A stretch of DNA of 64,000 nucleotides from Planococcus maritimus (GTDB taxonomy: Bacteria; Bacillota; Bacilli; Bacillales_A; Planococcaceae): the NCBI RefSeq assembly GCF_001687625.2, contig NZ_CP016538.2, positions 2,882,501-2,946,500 on the forward strand, written 5' to 3'. Both the position numbers and the translations under genes were made by a program. Under the pieces are notes generated by a model, which did no database searches, was not told the DNA's origin, and saw nothing but the letters and a program-made list of their open reading frames with translations. Position 1 is the stretch's first letter; each line of letters begins with the position of its first letter. Below, one piece after another: positions 19,003 through 27,345 of the stretch.

Positions 19003-19560
19003 ACTGGTTTTGGTTCCAACTTATTAGTCGCCTCCCGGCTTGGGGTTGGCCTTTCACCATAAGCCAAAAAGGACATTTGTCTTATGGTTTCGGCTCACCC
19101 TTTTGCGCCGGGCGGCTTTGGGATTTCATTGAAACTTGTGTGGATATCTGGCTGAACTTTTACCATTCATCTGGTGAGGGGGAATCGCTTCCTGCTTTTT
19201 GATTGAAAGTGTTGCCTGTGATTTTCGGTTTTGGCTTCAACTTATTAGTCGCCGCCCGACTCAGGGTTGGTCTTTCACCATAAGCCAATGAATTGGCGAA
19301 AGGAAGTTGAGCCGATTCATTTGCGATGCATTTGCTTGCAAATGTAGGAGCAAAGGGTTCGACCTGATGCTTGAATAAAACTTTTATCTTATTGCGCCGG
19401 GCGGCTTCGTGATTTCATTGGAAATTGGGTGTGTAGATGGTTGGGTGTTTCATTATTCATCCGCCGATGGGGGAATCGCTTCCTGCTTTTTCATAGAAGG
19501 TGTCGCCTTTGGTTGTTGGTTTTGTGTCAGCTAACTAGTCGCTGTCTGGCTTCGGAAAGG
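19003..19560 (+). repeat. Family B tandem intergenic repeats (two and a half units)
   Basis: No credible gene lies here. Unit 1 (about 19003-19225) and unit 2 (about 19226-19520) share the order CAACTTATTAGTCGCC, TTTCACCATAAGCC, GCGCCGGGCGGCTT, GATTTCATTG and GGGGGAATCGCTTCCTG. Unit 2 carries about 75 extra bases in its middle (around GCATTTGCTTGCAAATG). A third partial start lies at 19521-19560. Relatives in the opposite orientation occur at 51085-51577. The remaining bases 18,929-19,002 and 19,561-19,651 show nothing recognisable. Confidence 0.7.
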
Positions 19561-19651
19561 ATGGCGGATATGTTCAAGTGGAAGTGATAAATATCCGTTC
19601 AGGCATCCGATATTGATTTTTTCTTTCTCCCTATTTTTCTCCGCCCAAACA

Positions 19652-19689
19652 AAAACTCCCGTCCAACTTTTTCAGATGGACGGGGTCTT
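19652..19689 (-). terminator. Terminator of the MsmX-type ATPase gene
   Basis: GACCCCGTCCA and TGGACGGGAGTT arms surround an A/T loop on the minus strand, followed by TTTTTG. It lies 6 bases past the stop codon. Confidence 0.8.
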
Positions 19690-19694
19690 TAAAT

Positions 19695-20819
19695 TTATAC
19701 AGTTACTGCTGCTCGTTCTGTAGCTTTGATGCGCGAACCTGATTCCGCGTCGAAGAAATGGACGTGCGTCATGTCGAAGGCGAGTGTCGCTTGATGCCCT
19801 GCTTCGATCGAAGTGGCGGCATCGACACGGGCGATGAAGTCTTGGTCTTCATAGACTGCATGGAGAATGGTCTCCGCACCCGTCAGCTCAGATACGGTGA
19901 TGGTTGCCTCGAATTCGCTTGCTGGGATTTTAGATAGGTCTTCGTTGTTAACATGGATATGTTCCGGGCGGATGCCGAGAGTGATTGGCTTGTTGTCGTA
20001 GCCTTCTGCTTTCAGTACATCCAATAGTTTAGAAGGAATCGTCATCTTTTTAGTGCCGACAGCAAAAGAGTCATCGACCAGCTGTCCTTCAAAGAAGTTC
20101 ATCGCTGGCGAACCGATAAATCCTCCAACAAAGCGGTTTTCCGGGAAATCATACACTTCTTTTGGCGTGCCGACTTGCTGGATCACGCCATCTTTCAATA
20201 TCACGATGCGGGTAGCCATCGTCATGGCTTCCGTTTGGTCGTGCGTTACATAAATCGTGGTCGTTTTCAGGCGGTTATGCAATTTGGAAATTTCGGCGCG
20301 CATTTGCACTCGCAATTTCGCATCCAAATTCGACAAGGGTTCGTCCATCAAAAATACTTTGGCATCGCGGACAATCGCGCGTCCAAGTGCCACACGCTGG
20401 CGCTGTCCGCCTGAGAGCGCTTTCGGTTTTCTGTTCAGGTATTCTTCCAAGCCAAGAATTGCAGCTGCCTCGTCGACACGTTTTTTGATTTCCGATTTTT
20501 TGAACTTTCTCAGTTTCAAACCGAACGCCATATTTTCATAGACCGTCATATGCGGATACAAAGCATAGTTTTGGAACACCATGGCGATGTCGCGCTCTTT
20601 CGGCTCTACATCGTTCATGCGTTTTCCATCAATGAAGAATTCACCTTCTGAGATTTCTTCTAATCCTGCAATCATGCGCAAGGTTGTCGATTTCCCACAC
20701 CCCGAAGGACCGACAAACACGATGAACTCTTCATCTTTTATATGTAAATTGAAATCACTGACTGCCAGTGCCCCTTTATCGTAACGTTTGCCTAATTGCT
20801 CGATTTTAATTTCAGCCAT
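19695..20819 (-). CDS. msmX: Sugar ABC transporter ATP-binding protein, MsmX/UgpC type
   Basis: A 374-residue ATPase of the carbohydrate-uptake CUT1 type. It has Walker A GPSGCGKST, Q-loop FQNYALYPHMTVYENM, signature LSGGQRQRVALGRAI, Walker B VFLMDEPLSNLDAKLR and the switch His in THDQTEAMT. The C-terminal third (after about residue 240) is the TOBE/OB regulatory domain. MsmX-type ATPases energise several different sugar permeases, and no permease or binding protein gene is adjacent, which fits a shared 'multitask' ATPase. The ATG at 20819 is chosen over that at 20825 because the GAGGAG site is then 7 bases away instead of 1. A SigA-like promoter and a palindromic operator lie upstream. Confidence 0.92.
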   Translation of the reverse strand: MAEIKIEQLGKRYDKGALAVSDFNLHIKDEEFIVFVGPSGCGKSTTLRMIAGLEEISEGEFFIDGKRMNDVEPKERDIAMVFQNYALYPHMTVYENMAFGLKLRKFKKSEIKKRVDEAAAILGLEEYLNRKPKALSGGQRQRVALGRAIVRDAKVFLMDEPLSNLDAKLRVQMRAEISKLHNRLKTTTIYVTHDQTEAMTMATRIVILKDGVIQQVGTPKEVYDFPENRFVGGFIGSPAMNFFEGQLVDDSFAVGTKKMTIPSKLLDVLKAEGYDNKPITLGIRPEHIHVNNEDLSKIPASEFEATITVSELTGAETILHAVYEDQDFIARVDAATSIEAGHQATLAFDMTHVHFFDAESGSRIKATERAAVTV

Positions 20820-20848
20820 TCCCATTCTCCTCTTAAGCGTTTTCTTTC

Positions 20849-20876
20849 ATTATAGAGAATTTGCAGTAAATTACAA
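20849..20876 (-). promoter_or_regulatory. SigA-type promoter of msmX
   Basis: On the minus strand TTGTAA (20871-20876) and TATAAT (20849-20854) are 16 bases apart, about 30 bases before the start codon. Confidence 0.7.
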
Positions 20877-20887
20877 ATACATTTGTG

Positions 20888-20899
20888 CAAACGTTTGCG
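20888..20899. promoter_or_regulatory. Palindromic operator upstream of msmX (LacI/CcpA-like)
   Basis: GCAAACGTTTGC is a perfect 12-bp palindrome with the central CG typical of LacI-family operators. It begins 11 bases upstream of the msmX -35 box. It matches 12 of 14 positions of a relaxed cre pattern, so CcpA or another LacI-family regulator could bind. Confidence 0.5.
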
Positions 20900-21050
20900 T
20901 AATTTCGGGTCATACACAGCAAATCCAGTACTGCCATAGGGTTATCCGCTTTTTATTTTTTTTACAATCACCTTAATTTTATCATTTCCAACAGCATATA
21001 AGACTGTCCACAAGAGCGCGCCAGGTTGATTTCGATTTCGATCATACAAA

Positions 21051-21076
21051 AAGCCCCCGAAAAAAATTCGGGGGCT
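21051..21076 (-). terminator. Terminator of rlmN
   Basis: AAGCCCCCGA and TCGGGGGCTT arms with an A-rich loop, 18 bases beyond the rlmN stop codon. On the minus strand it is followed by TTTTTG. Confidence 0.85.
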
Positions 21077-21093
21077 TGCTGTCTGACATGAGA

Positions 21094-22167
21094 TTAGACC
21101 GTTGCTGGTTTTTTCTCTTTTTTGATTTGCTTGCTGCGAAGTTGTCCGCAGGCAGCGTCGATATCTGCACCTTGTTCGTGGCGAACGCCGCAGTTAATGC
21201 CTTTTTTCTTCAATGCATCATAGAATGCACTGATGGCTTCAGGCGTGCTTTGCTGATATTGGTCGTGCTCATCAACCGAGTTATAAGGAATCAAGTTGAC
21301 GTAAGACAAATGGCGCTTGTTTTCAAGCAATTTCGCCAGCTTGTTCGCTTCTTCAACATGGTCGTTGACGTCGCGCAGCATAATATATTCAAAAGTGATG
21401 CGGCGATTCGATTTTTCCAAGTAGTAATCGATAGACTCCATCAATTTTTCAACTGGGTACGCTTTGTTGATCTTCATAATGCGTGAACGCAATTCATTCG
21501 TCGGGGCGTGAATAGAAATCGCCAAGTTGACTTGCAAGCCTTCATCCGCATAATCGTAAATTTTCGGTACGATACCGCTTGTTGAAACCGTGATGTGGCG
21601 CGCTCCGATTGCCAACCCTTTTTGTGAGTTTACAACGTGGAGGAAATCCATCAAGTTCGTGTAGTTATCGAATGGTTCGCCGATACCCATAACAACGATG
21701 TGGCTGACGCGCTCTTCTTTTTGCTCTGCGTCGAAATGTGCTTGTACTTGCATGATCTGTTCAACGATTTCGCCTGCGTTCAAGTCACGGCTCTTCTTCA
21801 AGAGACCACTAGCGCAGAAACTGCAGCCAATGTTACATCCGACTTGTGTCGTTACACAGACCGAGTTGCCGTATTTAAAGCGCATGAGAACCGTTTCGAT
21901 CAAGTTGCCGTCCTGCAAACGGAAAAGGAATTTGATCGTGCCATCAGACGATTCTTGCTTGACTGCCTGGTCTAATGTACGGATCGCAAAATTGTTTTCC
22001 AAAAGCTCGATGCAATCCTTCGATAAGTTCTTCATCTCCGAGAATTCAGTGACACGTTTAATATAAAGCCAATCCCACACTTGTTCTGCGCGGTATTTCT
22101 TCTGGCCATTTTCTACAAACCAATCTTTTAATTGTTCTATCGTCAATCCATAGATGGAATTTTTCAT
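21094..22167 (-). CDS. rlmN: 23S rRNA (adenine-2503-C2)-methyltransferase (dual-specificity RlmN)
   Basis: A 357-residue radical SAM enzyme that methylates A2503 of 23S rRNA; family members often also methylate A37 of some tRNAs. The radical SAM cluster is [19 protein letters not shown] (Cys-x3-Cys-x2-Cys). Further family segments are [35 protein letters not shown] and the C-terminal [17 protein letters not shown], which holds the catalytic Cys. The N-terminal helical RNA-binding domain ([28 protein letters not shown]) is complete. The start ATG follows GAGGG. It is monocistronic with its own terminator. Confidence 0.96.
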   Translation of the reverse strand: MKNSIYGLTIEQLKDWFVENGQKKYRAEQVWDWLYIKRVTEFSEMKNLSKDCIELLENNFAIRTLDQAVKQESSDGTIKFLFRLQDGNLIETVLMRFKYGNSVCVTTQVGCNIGCSFCASGLLKKSRDLNAGEIVEQIMQVQAHFDAEQKEERVSHIVVMGIGEPFDNYTNLMDFLHVVNSQKGLAIGARHITVSTSGIVPKIYDYADEGLQVNLAISIHAPTNELRSRIMKINKAYPVEKLMESIDYYLEKSNRRITFEYIMLRDVNDHVEEANKLAKLLENKRHLSYVNLIPYNSVDEHDQYQQSTPEAISAFYDALKKKGINCGVRHEQGADIDAACGQLRSKQIKKEKKPATV

Positions 22168-22331
22168 ATTAGGACCCTCATTTCAGAATTTCACAATTGC
22201 TTATTATAATACTAAAAATCCAGTCTGGCAACAACTATTTTCGACTAATCGCTCAAACAATGCTCTATTGCTGCATATTTCCACCTGTAGAAGGGTACAG
22301 AATCAGTACAGAAAAAAGGAGGAGAATCATC

Positions 22332-22799
22332 ATGGCAGCAATTACGCATGTGGGGCTCGCGGTCCCCGATTTAGATAAAGCGATTAAATGGTACCGAAAA
22401 GTTTTTGATTTTCATATTTTGGCGGGCCCCTTCGACTTTGATGCAGAAACAGAAGGCCCCGAATCGATGACAAATGATTTACAGGGGCCGGAGATTCGCA
22501 AAATGCGCAATGTCCATCTCATGTCCTCCGACGGCTTTGGCATCGAGCTATTCGAATTTCAAGACCCTTCTTTTTCTGAAGCGCCGCCGCGGCATGCAGG
22601 ATTTTTCCATATTGCCCTAGTAGTAGATGATATCGTCGAAACGATTGAACGCATCGTCCAGCACGGCGGCCTTCAGCGGAGCAAAATGTGGAACATCAAT
22701 AAAGGCAAACCGCATTATCTCGTCTACACCGAGGACCCATTCGGCAATATTATCGAATTGTATTCCCGCAATACTTCAGAAATGTATGGCAATCGTTGA
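22332..22799 (+). CDS. VOC-family (glyoxalase/bleomycin-resistance fold) protein
   Basis: A 155-residue vicinal-oxygen-chelate protein with two beta-alpha-beta-beta-beta halves. Candidate metal ligands are His in ITHVGLAVPDL, Glu in GIELFEFQ, His in FFHIALVVDD and Glu in NIIELYSRN. This arrangement fits lactoylglutathione lyase-like or dioxygenase-like members; the reaction is not identifiable. The ATG at 22332 is chosen because GGAGGAGAATCATC precedes it. A longer in-frame start at 22197 would run through untranslated sequence. A degraded terminator and a family A repeat follow. Confidence 0.87.
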   Translation: MAAITHVGLAVPDLDKAIKWYRKVFDFHILAGPFDFDAETEGPESMTNDLQGPEIRKMRNVHLMSSDGFGIELFEFQDPSFSEAPPRHAGFFHIALVVDDIVETIERIVQHGGLQRSKMWNINKGKPHYLVYTEDPFGNIIELYSRNTSEMYGNR

Positions 22800-22808
22800 A
22801 CAAAAAGA

Positions 22809-22836
22809 ACCGGACAGCCACGTGGCTTCAAGGTTT
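22809..22836 (+). terminator. Degraded terminator copy upstream of a family A repeat
   Basis: AACCGGACAGCC-ACGTGGCT matches the left part of the intact hairpin at 23072-23105. The right arm has decayed (TTCAAGG instead of GTCCGG). It follows the VOC gene by 9 bases and is probably a mutated duplicate. Confidence 0.6.
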
Positions 22837-23071
22837 AAAAGTGTTGAAGGAGACTGTTGATCATCTATGAGTTAAGATGGGAATTTTTTAACTTTAAACA
22901 ATCAATGGGCTATTTAAGTATTTGAAGAAGCGTTCGCTCGACTCCAGTGGATCAGCGAGACGACCGAGACCCCGCAAGGCGCAAAGCGACTGAGGAGGCT
23001 TGGGCGCGAGCCCACGGAAAGCGAGCGATAAGCTTCGGAAAATACGGGTTACCTGAATTTCTCGACAGCAC
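22837..23071 (+). repeat. Family A intergenic repeat, bracketed by duplicated terminators
   Basis: A 235-bp non-coding element. It begins AAAAGTGTTGAAGGAG and ends TTTCTCGACAGC. It holds the GC-rich core GAAGCGTTCGCTCG ... CGAGCGATAAGCTTC found also at 17826 and 48101. Both strands of the core give open frames by chance, for example one containing AWARAHGKRAISFGK, which are not genes. Confidence 0.8.
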
Positions 23072-23105
23072 AAAAACCGGACAGCCCACGTGGCTGTCCG
23101 GTTTT
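23072..23105 (-). terminator. Terminator of the CoA-transferase gene at 23109
   Basis: AAAACCGGACAGCC and GGCTGTCCGGTTTT arms form an intact hairpin 3 bases beyond the stop codon. It can work in both directions. Confidence 0.85.
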
Positions 23106-23108
23106 GTT

Positions 23109-24623
23109 TTAGACCAATTGCTCTTTTTTCAAAAGCATTGTGCCGTTTTTAGCTAATGATTCGTGCCAAGAGAAAGCTTTCTCTAAGACATGCGGCGTTT
23201 GGCCTCCGCGTGTCAATGCTTCTTCGTAATACTCGCGCATTTGCGGACGATAATCCGGATGCACGCAGTTTTCGATGATGACTTCCACGCGCTGACGAGG
23301 CGCTAGCCCGCGAAGGTCGGCATAGCCTTGCTCGGTGACCACTACATCGACATCATGCTCAGTATGGTCGACATGCGCTGCGAATGGCACGACGCTTGAG
23401 ATTTTGCCGTCTTTTGCGGTAGATTTCGTCACGAAGATAGCAAGACGCGCATTGCGGGCAAAATCGCCCGATCCGCCGATGCCATTCATCATTTTCGTGC
23501 CGGAAACGTGTGTAGAGTTGACGTTTCCGTACATATCAAATTCCAATGCCGTGTTGATCGCGATCAAGCCGAGTCGACGAACGACTTCCGGATGATTCGA
23601 GATTTCTTGTGGACGCATAATAATTTTGTCGCGATACTGGTCAAATTCACTGAAAACCTGCTCCATCTTCGGCTCGGACAAGGTAATCGAGCAGCAAGAA
23701 GCAAAATCGACTTTGCCCGCATCCATCAAATCAAATACCGCGTCTTGCAAGACTTCCGAATAGACTTCCAAGTGCTCAAACTCTGAATCGATCATGCCGT
23801 GCAGCACTGCGTTGGCCACCGTACCGATCCCTGATTGAAGCGGAGCCAATTTTTCCGTCAACCGTCCAGCTTCAATTTCGCTGCGGAAAAAATTCAATAG
23901 ATGATCAGCGATGATTTTGGTGTCTAGGTCCGGTGCCATAATGGTCGAAGGAGAATCGTCCTGATGGTTAAAGACGATGCCGCGTACACGTTCCATATCC
24001 ACTGGAATGCCTTTTGTCCCGATGCGCTGGTCAACTGAAGTCAACGGGATTGGGTCACGCTCACCTTGTGTGCCGGCATCATAAATATCATGAATGCCCT
24101 CAAATGTTTCAGGCTGCGCTGTATTGATTTCCACAATGATATTTTTGGCGTGTTTCACGAATATGGAAGAGTTTCCGACAGAGGTCGTTGGAATGATCAT
24201 CCCGTCTTCTGTAATGGAAAGAGCCTCGACGATCGCGAAATCGATCGGTTCAATGGCGCCCGTCCGAATCCATTCGGCCGTGTGGGATAAATGATGGTCC
24301 AAAAAGTACATATCCCCTGCGTTAATCGCTTTACGCATCGCCGGGTCTGCTTGGAAAGGCAAACGCTTGTTAACGATTCCCGCTTCCGCAAACAATCGGT
24401 CGACATCAGAGCCAAGAGAAGCTCCAGTAAAGACGTTAACTTTGAAGTTTTCAGTTTTCGCACGTTCCACTAGTGCGTATGAGACCGCTTTTACATCGCC
24501 CGCTCTTGTAAATCCGCTAAGCCCCAGTGTCATGCCATCTTGAATCCACGCAGCCGCTTCTTGCGCTGTGACTACACGATCCTGCAATTCCGTCGCTTTG
24601 ATCCGCTCGAGGTTCTTTTCCAT
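23109..24623 (-). CDS. Acetyl-CoA hydrolase/transferase family protein (succinate CoA-transferase type)
   Basis: A 504-residue class I CoA-transferase of the Cat1/AarC/ScpC group. These enzymes move CoA between acyl-CoAs and acids such as acetate and succinate through a glutamyl-CoA thioester. Visible marks are GLSGFTRAGDVKAV near the N-terminus, VYSEVLQDAVFDLMDAGK, the catalytic-Glu region IAINTALEFDMYGNVNSTHV, and GIGGSGDFARNARLAIF. The ATG at 24623 is used because GAGAG precedes it by 8 bases; a GTG 9 bases upstream is possible. A close paralogue lies at 25617, with a LytTR regulator between them, all on one strand. A 13-base cre-like sequence (24675-24687) lies upstream but lacks one base of the consensus. 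Confidence 0.9.
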   Translation of the reverse strand: MEKNLERIKATELQDRVVTAQEAAAWIQDGMTLGLSGFTRAGDVKAVSYALVERAKTENFKVNVFTGASLGSDVDRLFAEAGIVNKRLPFQADPAMRKAINAGDMYFLDHHLSHTAEWIRTGAIEPIDFAIVEALSITEDGMIIPTTSVGNSSIFVKHAKNIIVEINTAQPETFEGIHDIYDAGTQGERDPIPLTSVDQRIGTKGIPVDMERVRGIVFNHQDDSPSTIMAPDLDTKIIADHLLNFFRSEIEAGRLTEKLAPLQSGIGTVANAVLHGMIDSEFEHLEVYSEVLQDAVFDLMDAGKVDFASCCSITLSEPKMEQVFSEFDQYRDKIIMRPQEISNHPEVVRRLGLIAINTALEFDMYGNVNSTHVSGTKMMNGIGGSGDFARNARLAIFVTKSTAKDGKISSVVPFAAHVDHTEHDVDVVVTEQGYADLRGLAPRQRVEVIIENCVHPDYRPQMREYYEEALTRGGQTPHVLEKAFSWHESLAKNGTMLLKKEQLV

Positions 24624-24836
24624 TCCATCCACTCTCTCTTTCTATCTATTTTTATCTAATTATCAGTTATTTTTTGAAGCGTTTTCATAATACTAAACAG
24701 TTTTGCGGTGCTTCTATAGGTTGAAAATAGGATACAGAGCACCCAATTTACTTGTGTGACCACTATTAATGATAACGCGCAGCGGAGCGAAGCAGGAAAT
24801 ATTGGGATGAAAAAGTAAATACCTTGGGTCAAATAG

Positions 24837-24882
24837 AAAAACGGCTACCCGAGGCAGCATTTTCATGCGTCCTCAGAAGCCG
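24837..24882 (-). terminator. Terminator overlapping the LytTR gene stop codon
   Basis: CGGCT/AGCCG outer arms and GAGG/CCTC and GCAT/ATGC inner pairs form a bulged hairpin followed on the minus strand by TTTTTC. The hairpin starts inside the last codons of the gene. Confidence 0.6.
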
Positions 24883-25517
24883 AGTAGTTTGCGGAAATAA
24901 CTAGAATACGATTGGCTGACAGGCAGGCGTTCCCCGTTGTCCATCTCTAGCACGAATGTCGAATGGGTATCAGGATAAATTTCTTCAATATGATGGACAT
25001 TAACGATAAACGACCGGTGGCAGCGAATAAATGAATCTCTCGGCAGCAAATATTCGAATTCCTGCAGGGAGTTTTTATTGGTGCCGGAAAAATCGGCAGC
25101 ATGGACATGCGTCTTGCGGTCTTTTACTTCCAGATACCGCACGTCAGTAAACGAAATGGGCCTCCAACCATCGGGGCTTTTCACGGTCACGACCGATTTG
25201 CCTTCTGTGTAGGCCGGGTAAATCGCCATCACGCAGCCTGCAAGCTCTCCGTCTTCTTCAAATGGCACTGCCATGCCATGATAGGGCACGCCAAACACTT
25301 CCCGGTTGATAAATTCGGATGCCTTGTGGCCAGTTGTCAGCGCTTTGTGAGCGATGGTGCCTTCACGCACTTTATCTCCTGGCTTAATTTTTAAATCGAT
25401 GCGTTTGCTTGGGCGATAATAGGTGTATTCATCCATATTCGATACCGCTATCGAGATTTCATCTGAGAATAGTTCCCCCATCACATCCAATAGCGGGCCG
25501 GGTGTTATTTTTTCCAT
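24873..25517 (-). CDS. LytTR-type transcriptional regulator with N-terminal sensory domain
   Basis: A 214-residue regulator. Residues about 115-214 are a LytTR DNA-binding domain, with ISFTDVRYLEVKDRKTHVH, LPRDSFIRCHRSFIVNVHHIEEIYP and the terminal LPVSQSYSSYFRKLLGF. The N-terminal 110 residues do not look like a phosphoacceptor receiver. They resemble a PAS-like ligand sensor (IAVSNMDEYTYYRPSKRIDL, VFGVPYHGMAVPF), so the protein is probably a one-component sensor. The ATG at 25517 is chosen because GGAGG lies 10 bases upstream; the longer frame contains that site. It sits exactly between two paralogous CoA-transferase genes, so it probably controls one or both and senses a related acid or CoA-ester signal. 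Confidence 0.85.
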   Translation of the reverse strand: MEKITPGPLLDVMGELFSDEISIAVSNMDEYTYYRPSKRIDLKIKPGDKVREGTIAHKALTTGHKASEFINREVFGVPYHGMAVPFEEDGELAGCVMAIYPAYTEGKSVVTVKSPDGWRPISFTDVRYLEVKDRKTHVHAADFSGTNKNSLQEFEYLLPRDSFIRCHRSFIVNVHHIEEIYPDTHSTFVLEMDNGERLPVSQSYSSYFRKLLGF

Positions 25518-25575
25518 CGCGCATGGGCCTCCAGTAGGGTTCAAATGATATTAGTATACCTGACTTCCAAACAAC

Positions 25576-25607
25576 AGAAAAGACAAGCAGGTGCTTCTGT
25601 CTTTTCT
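25576..25607 (-). terminator. Terminator of the second CoA-transferase gene
   Basis: AGAAAAGACA and TGTCTTTTCT arms lie 9 bases beyond the stop codon of the gene at 25617, upstream of the LytTR gene. Confidence 0.75.
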
Positions 25608-25616
25608 TCACGTCCA

Positions 25617-27122
25617 TTACTGCGCTTTTTTAATCATCGTGCCTTCGCGTGTGTACAGTTCATGCCAAGACAACGCTTCTCCTAGAACATGCGGCGTATG
25701 GCCGCCTTGAGCCATCGCTCGGTTGAAATAATCTTGCAGTTGCGGGCGGTAATCCGGATGAACGCAATTCGCAATGATCCGTTCTGCCCGCTCGCGAGGC
25801 GCCAGATTACGGATATCGGCAAATCCGTACTCCGTGACCAATACGTCCACATCGTGCTCTGTGTGGTCAATATGGGAAGCGAAGGGCACGACACAGGAGA
25901 TCCGGCCGTTTTTGGCAGTGGATTTAGTGACGAAAATAGCCAGCTGTGCATTGCGCCCGAAATCTCCCGACCCGCCAATGCCGTTCATCATCTTGGTTCC
26001 AGCCACGTGTGTGGAATTGACATTGCCGTACATATCAAATTCCAATGCGGTGTTGATGGAAAGGAGTCCGAGGCGCCGGATGATTTCGGGGTGATTGGAA
26101 ATTTCCTGCGGCCGCAGCACCAACCGGTCTCGGTATTGGCTGAAATTACGATAGATTCTTTCCATATAATCTGCGGATAAAGTAATCGCTGAAGCTGAAG
26201 CAAATGATGCCTTGCCCGAATCGAGCAAGTCGAATACGGCATCCTGCAGCACTTCCGAATACAGCTCAAGTCCTTCGAATTCCGAATCGATCAGACCGTG
26301 CAATACCGCATTTGCGACAGAGCCGACACCGGATTGAATAGGCGGCAATTTTTCGCTCAATCGTCCGGCCTGCACTTCGCCACGCAAAAAATCGAGCAAA
26401 TGGTCAGCCATGATATTCGTATCGGCATCGGGTGGTTCGATCGGCGAAGGTGAATCCGGCTGATCGTTCCAGACGATGCCTTTGACTTTCGCTGGATCGA
26501 TTGGGATGCCTTTTGTGCCGATGCGGTCTCTCGGCGAAACGAGCGGAATCGGCTGGCGCACTCCAAGCGCTTGCGGTTCGTAGCAATCGTGTATTCCTTC
26601 GAGTTCCATCGGCTGTGCCGTATTGATTTCGATAATGAGCTTATCCGCATGATGGGCGAATACCATCGAGTTGCCGACAGAAGTCGTCGGGATCAGCAAG
26701 CCCTCCTCGGTAATGCCGAGCGCTTCAATGACGGCGAAATCCAAAGGCCCCGTCACGCCTCCGCGCACCCATTCGGCCGTCTGGGATAAATGGTGGTCCA
26801 CAAACTGCACCTCCCCAGAATTAATCGAAGCGCGCATCAAAGAATCGGATTGATAAGGCACACGTTTCCGAACGATGCCTGACTGTGCAAAACGGCCGTC
26901 GATTCCGCACCCCAGCGAAGCACCACTATAGACATCGATTCGAAACGGCGCTTTCTCTCCGCGTTCCACCAGAGCATTCGGCACTGCCTTGGCGTCTCCT
27001 GCGCGCGTGAAGCCACTGAGGCCAATCGCCATGCCATCCGTTATCCAAGAAGCTGCTTGTTGCGCGCTGACAATCCGCTCGCGTAAAGCCGGTAGTTGGA
27101 TTCTTTCCAGTCGTTGATCCAT
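25617..27122 (-). CDS. Acetyl-CoA hydrolase/transferase family protein (succinate CoA-transferase type), paralogue
   Basis: A 501-residue paralogue of the protein at 23109, colinear over its whole length. It has the same motifs: GLSGFTRAGDAKAV, LYSEVLQDAVFDLLDSGK, LSINTALEFDMYGNVNSTHV and GIGGSGDFGRNAQLAIF. The ATG at 27122 has AAGGGG 6 bases upstream. The difference in base sequence between the two copies is large, so this is an old duplication or separate acquisition rather than a recent tandem copy. It ends in its own terminator. Substrate preference between the two copies cannot be read from sequence. Confidence 0.9.
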   Translation of the reverse strand: MDQRLERIQLPALRERIVSAQQAASWITDGMAIGLSGFTRAGDAKAVPNALVERGEKAPFRIDVYSGASLGCGIDGRFAQSGIVRKRVPYQSDSLMRASINSGEVQFVDHHLSQTAEWVRGGVTGPLDFAVIEALGITEEGLLIPTTSVGNSMVFAHHADKLIIEINTAQPMELEGIHDCYEPQALGVRQPIPLVSPRDRIGTKGIPIDPAKVKGIVWNDQPDSPSPIEPPDADTNIMADHLLDFLRGEVQAGRLSEKLPPIQSGVGSVANAVLHGLIDSEFEGLELYSEVLQDAVFDLLDSGKASFASASAITLSADYMERIYRNFSQYRDRLVLRPQEISNHPEIIRRLGLLSINTALEFDMYGNVNSTHVAGTKMMNGIGGSGDFGRNAQLAIFVTKSTAKNGRISCVVPFASHIDHTEHDVDVLVTEYGFADIRNLAPRERAERIIANCVHPDYRPQLQDYFNRAMAQGGHTPHVLGEALSWHELYTREGTMIKKAQ

Positions 27123-27345
27123 ACGCATCCCCTTCCCCGTAGTCGATCTTAGATATTACCTTATACCCGAGAATCGCGATGGCTCAACCCGTTTCATTTT
27201 GCGCGACTGCCCCTCTTGGATTTGCACTTAAAATAAAATCCACATCCAACTTGCAAAGTCATTGACAAGCATTGGAAGTATACATAATATGGGGAAGTCA
27301 ATATAACTGTCCTGCGTATGTATATATAAGAAAGAAGGCACACCC

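Noticed and set aside
22947-23156. Open frame across the family A repeat before the CoA-transferase gene
   Set aside because: Same repeat-derived peptide as at 48048; it also overlaps the terminator and the end of the CoA-transferase gene on the other strand.
24675-24687. cre-like TGAAGCGTTTTCA upstream of the first CoA-transferase gene
   Set aside because: It is one base short between TG and CG compared with the consensus spacing. It could be a decayed site but is too weak to list as a feature.
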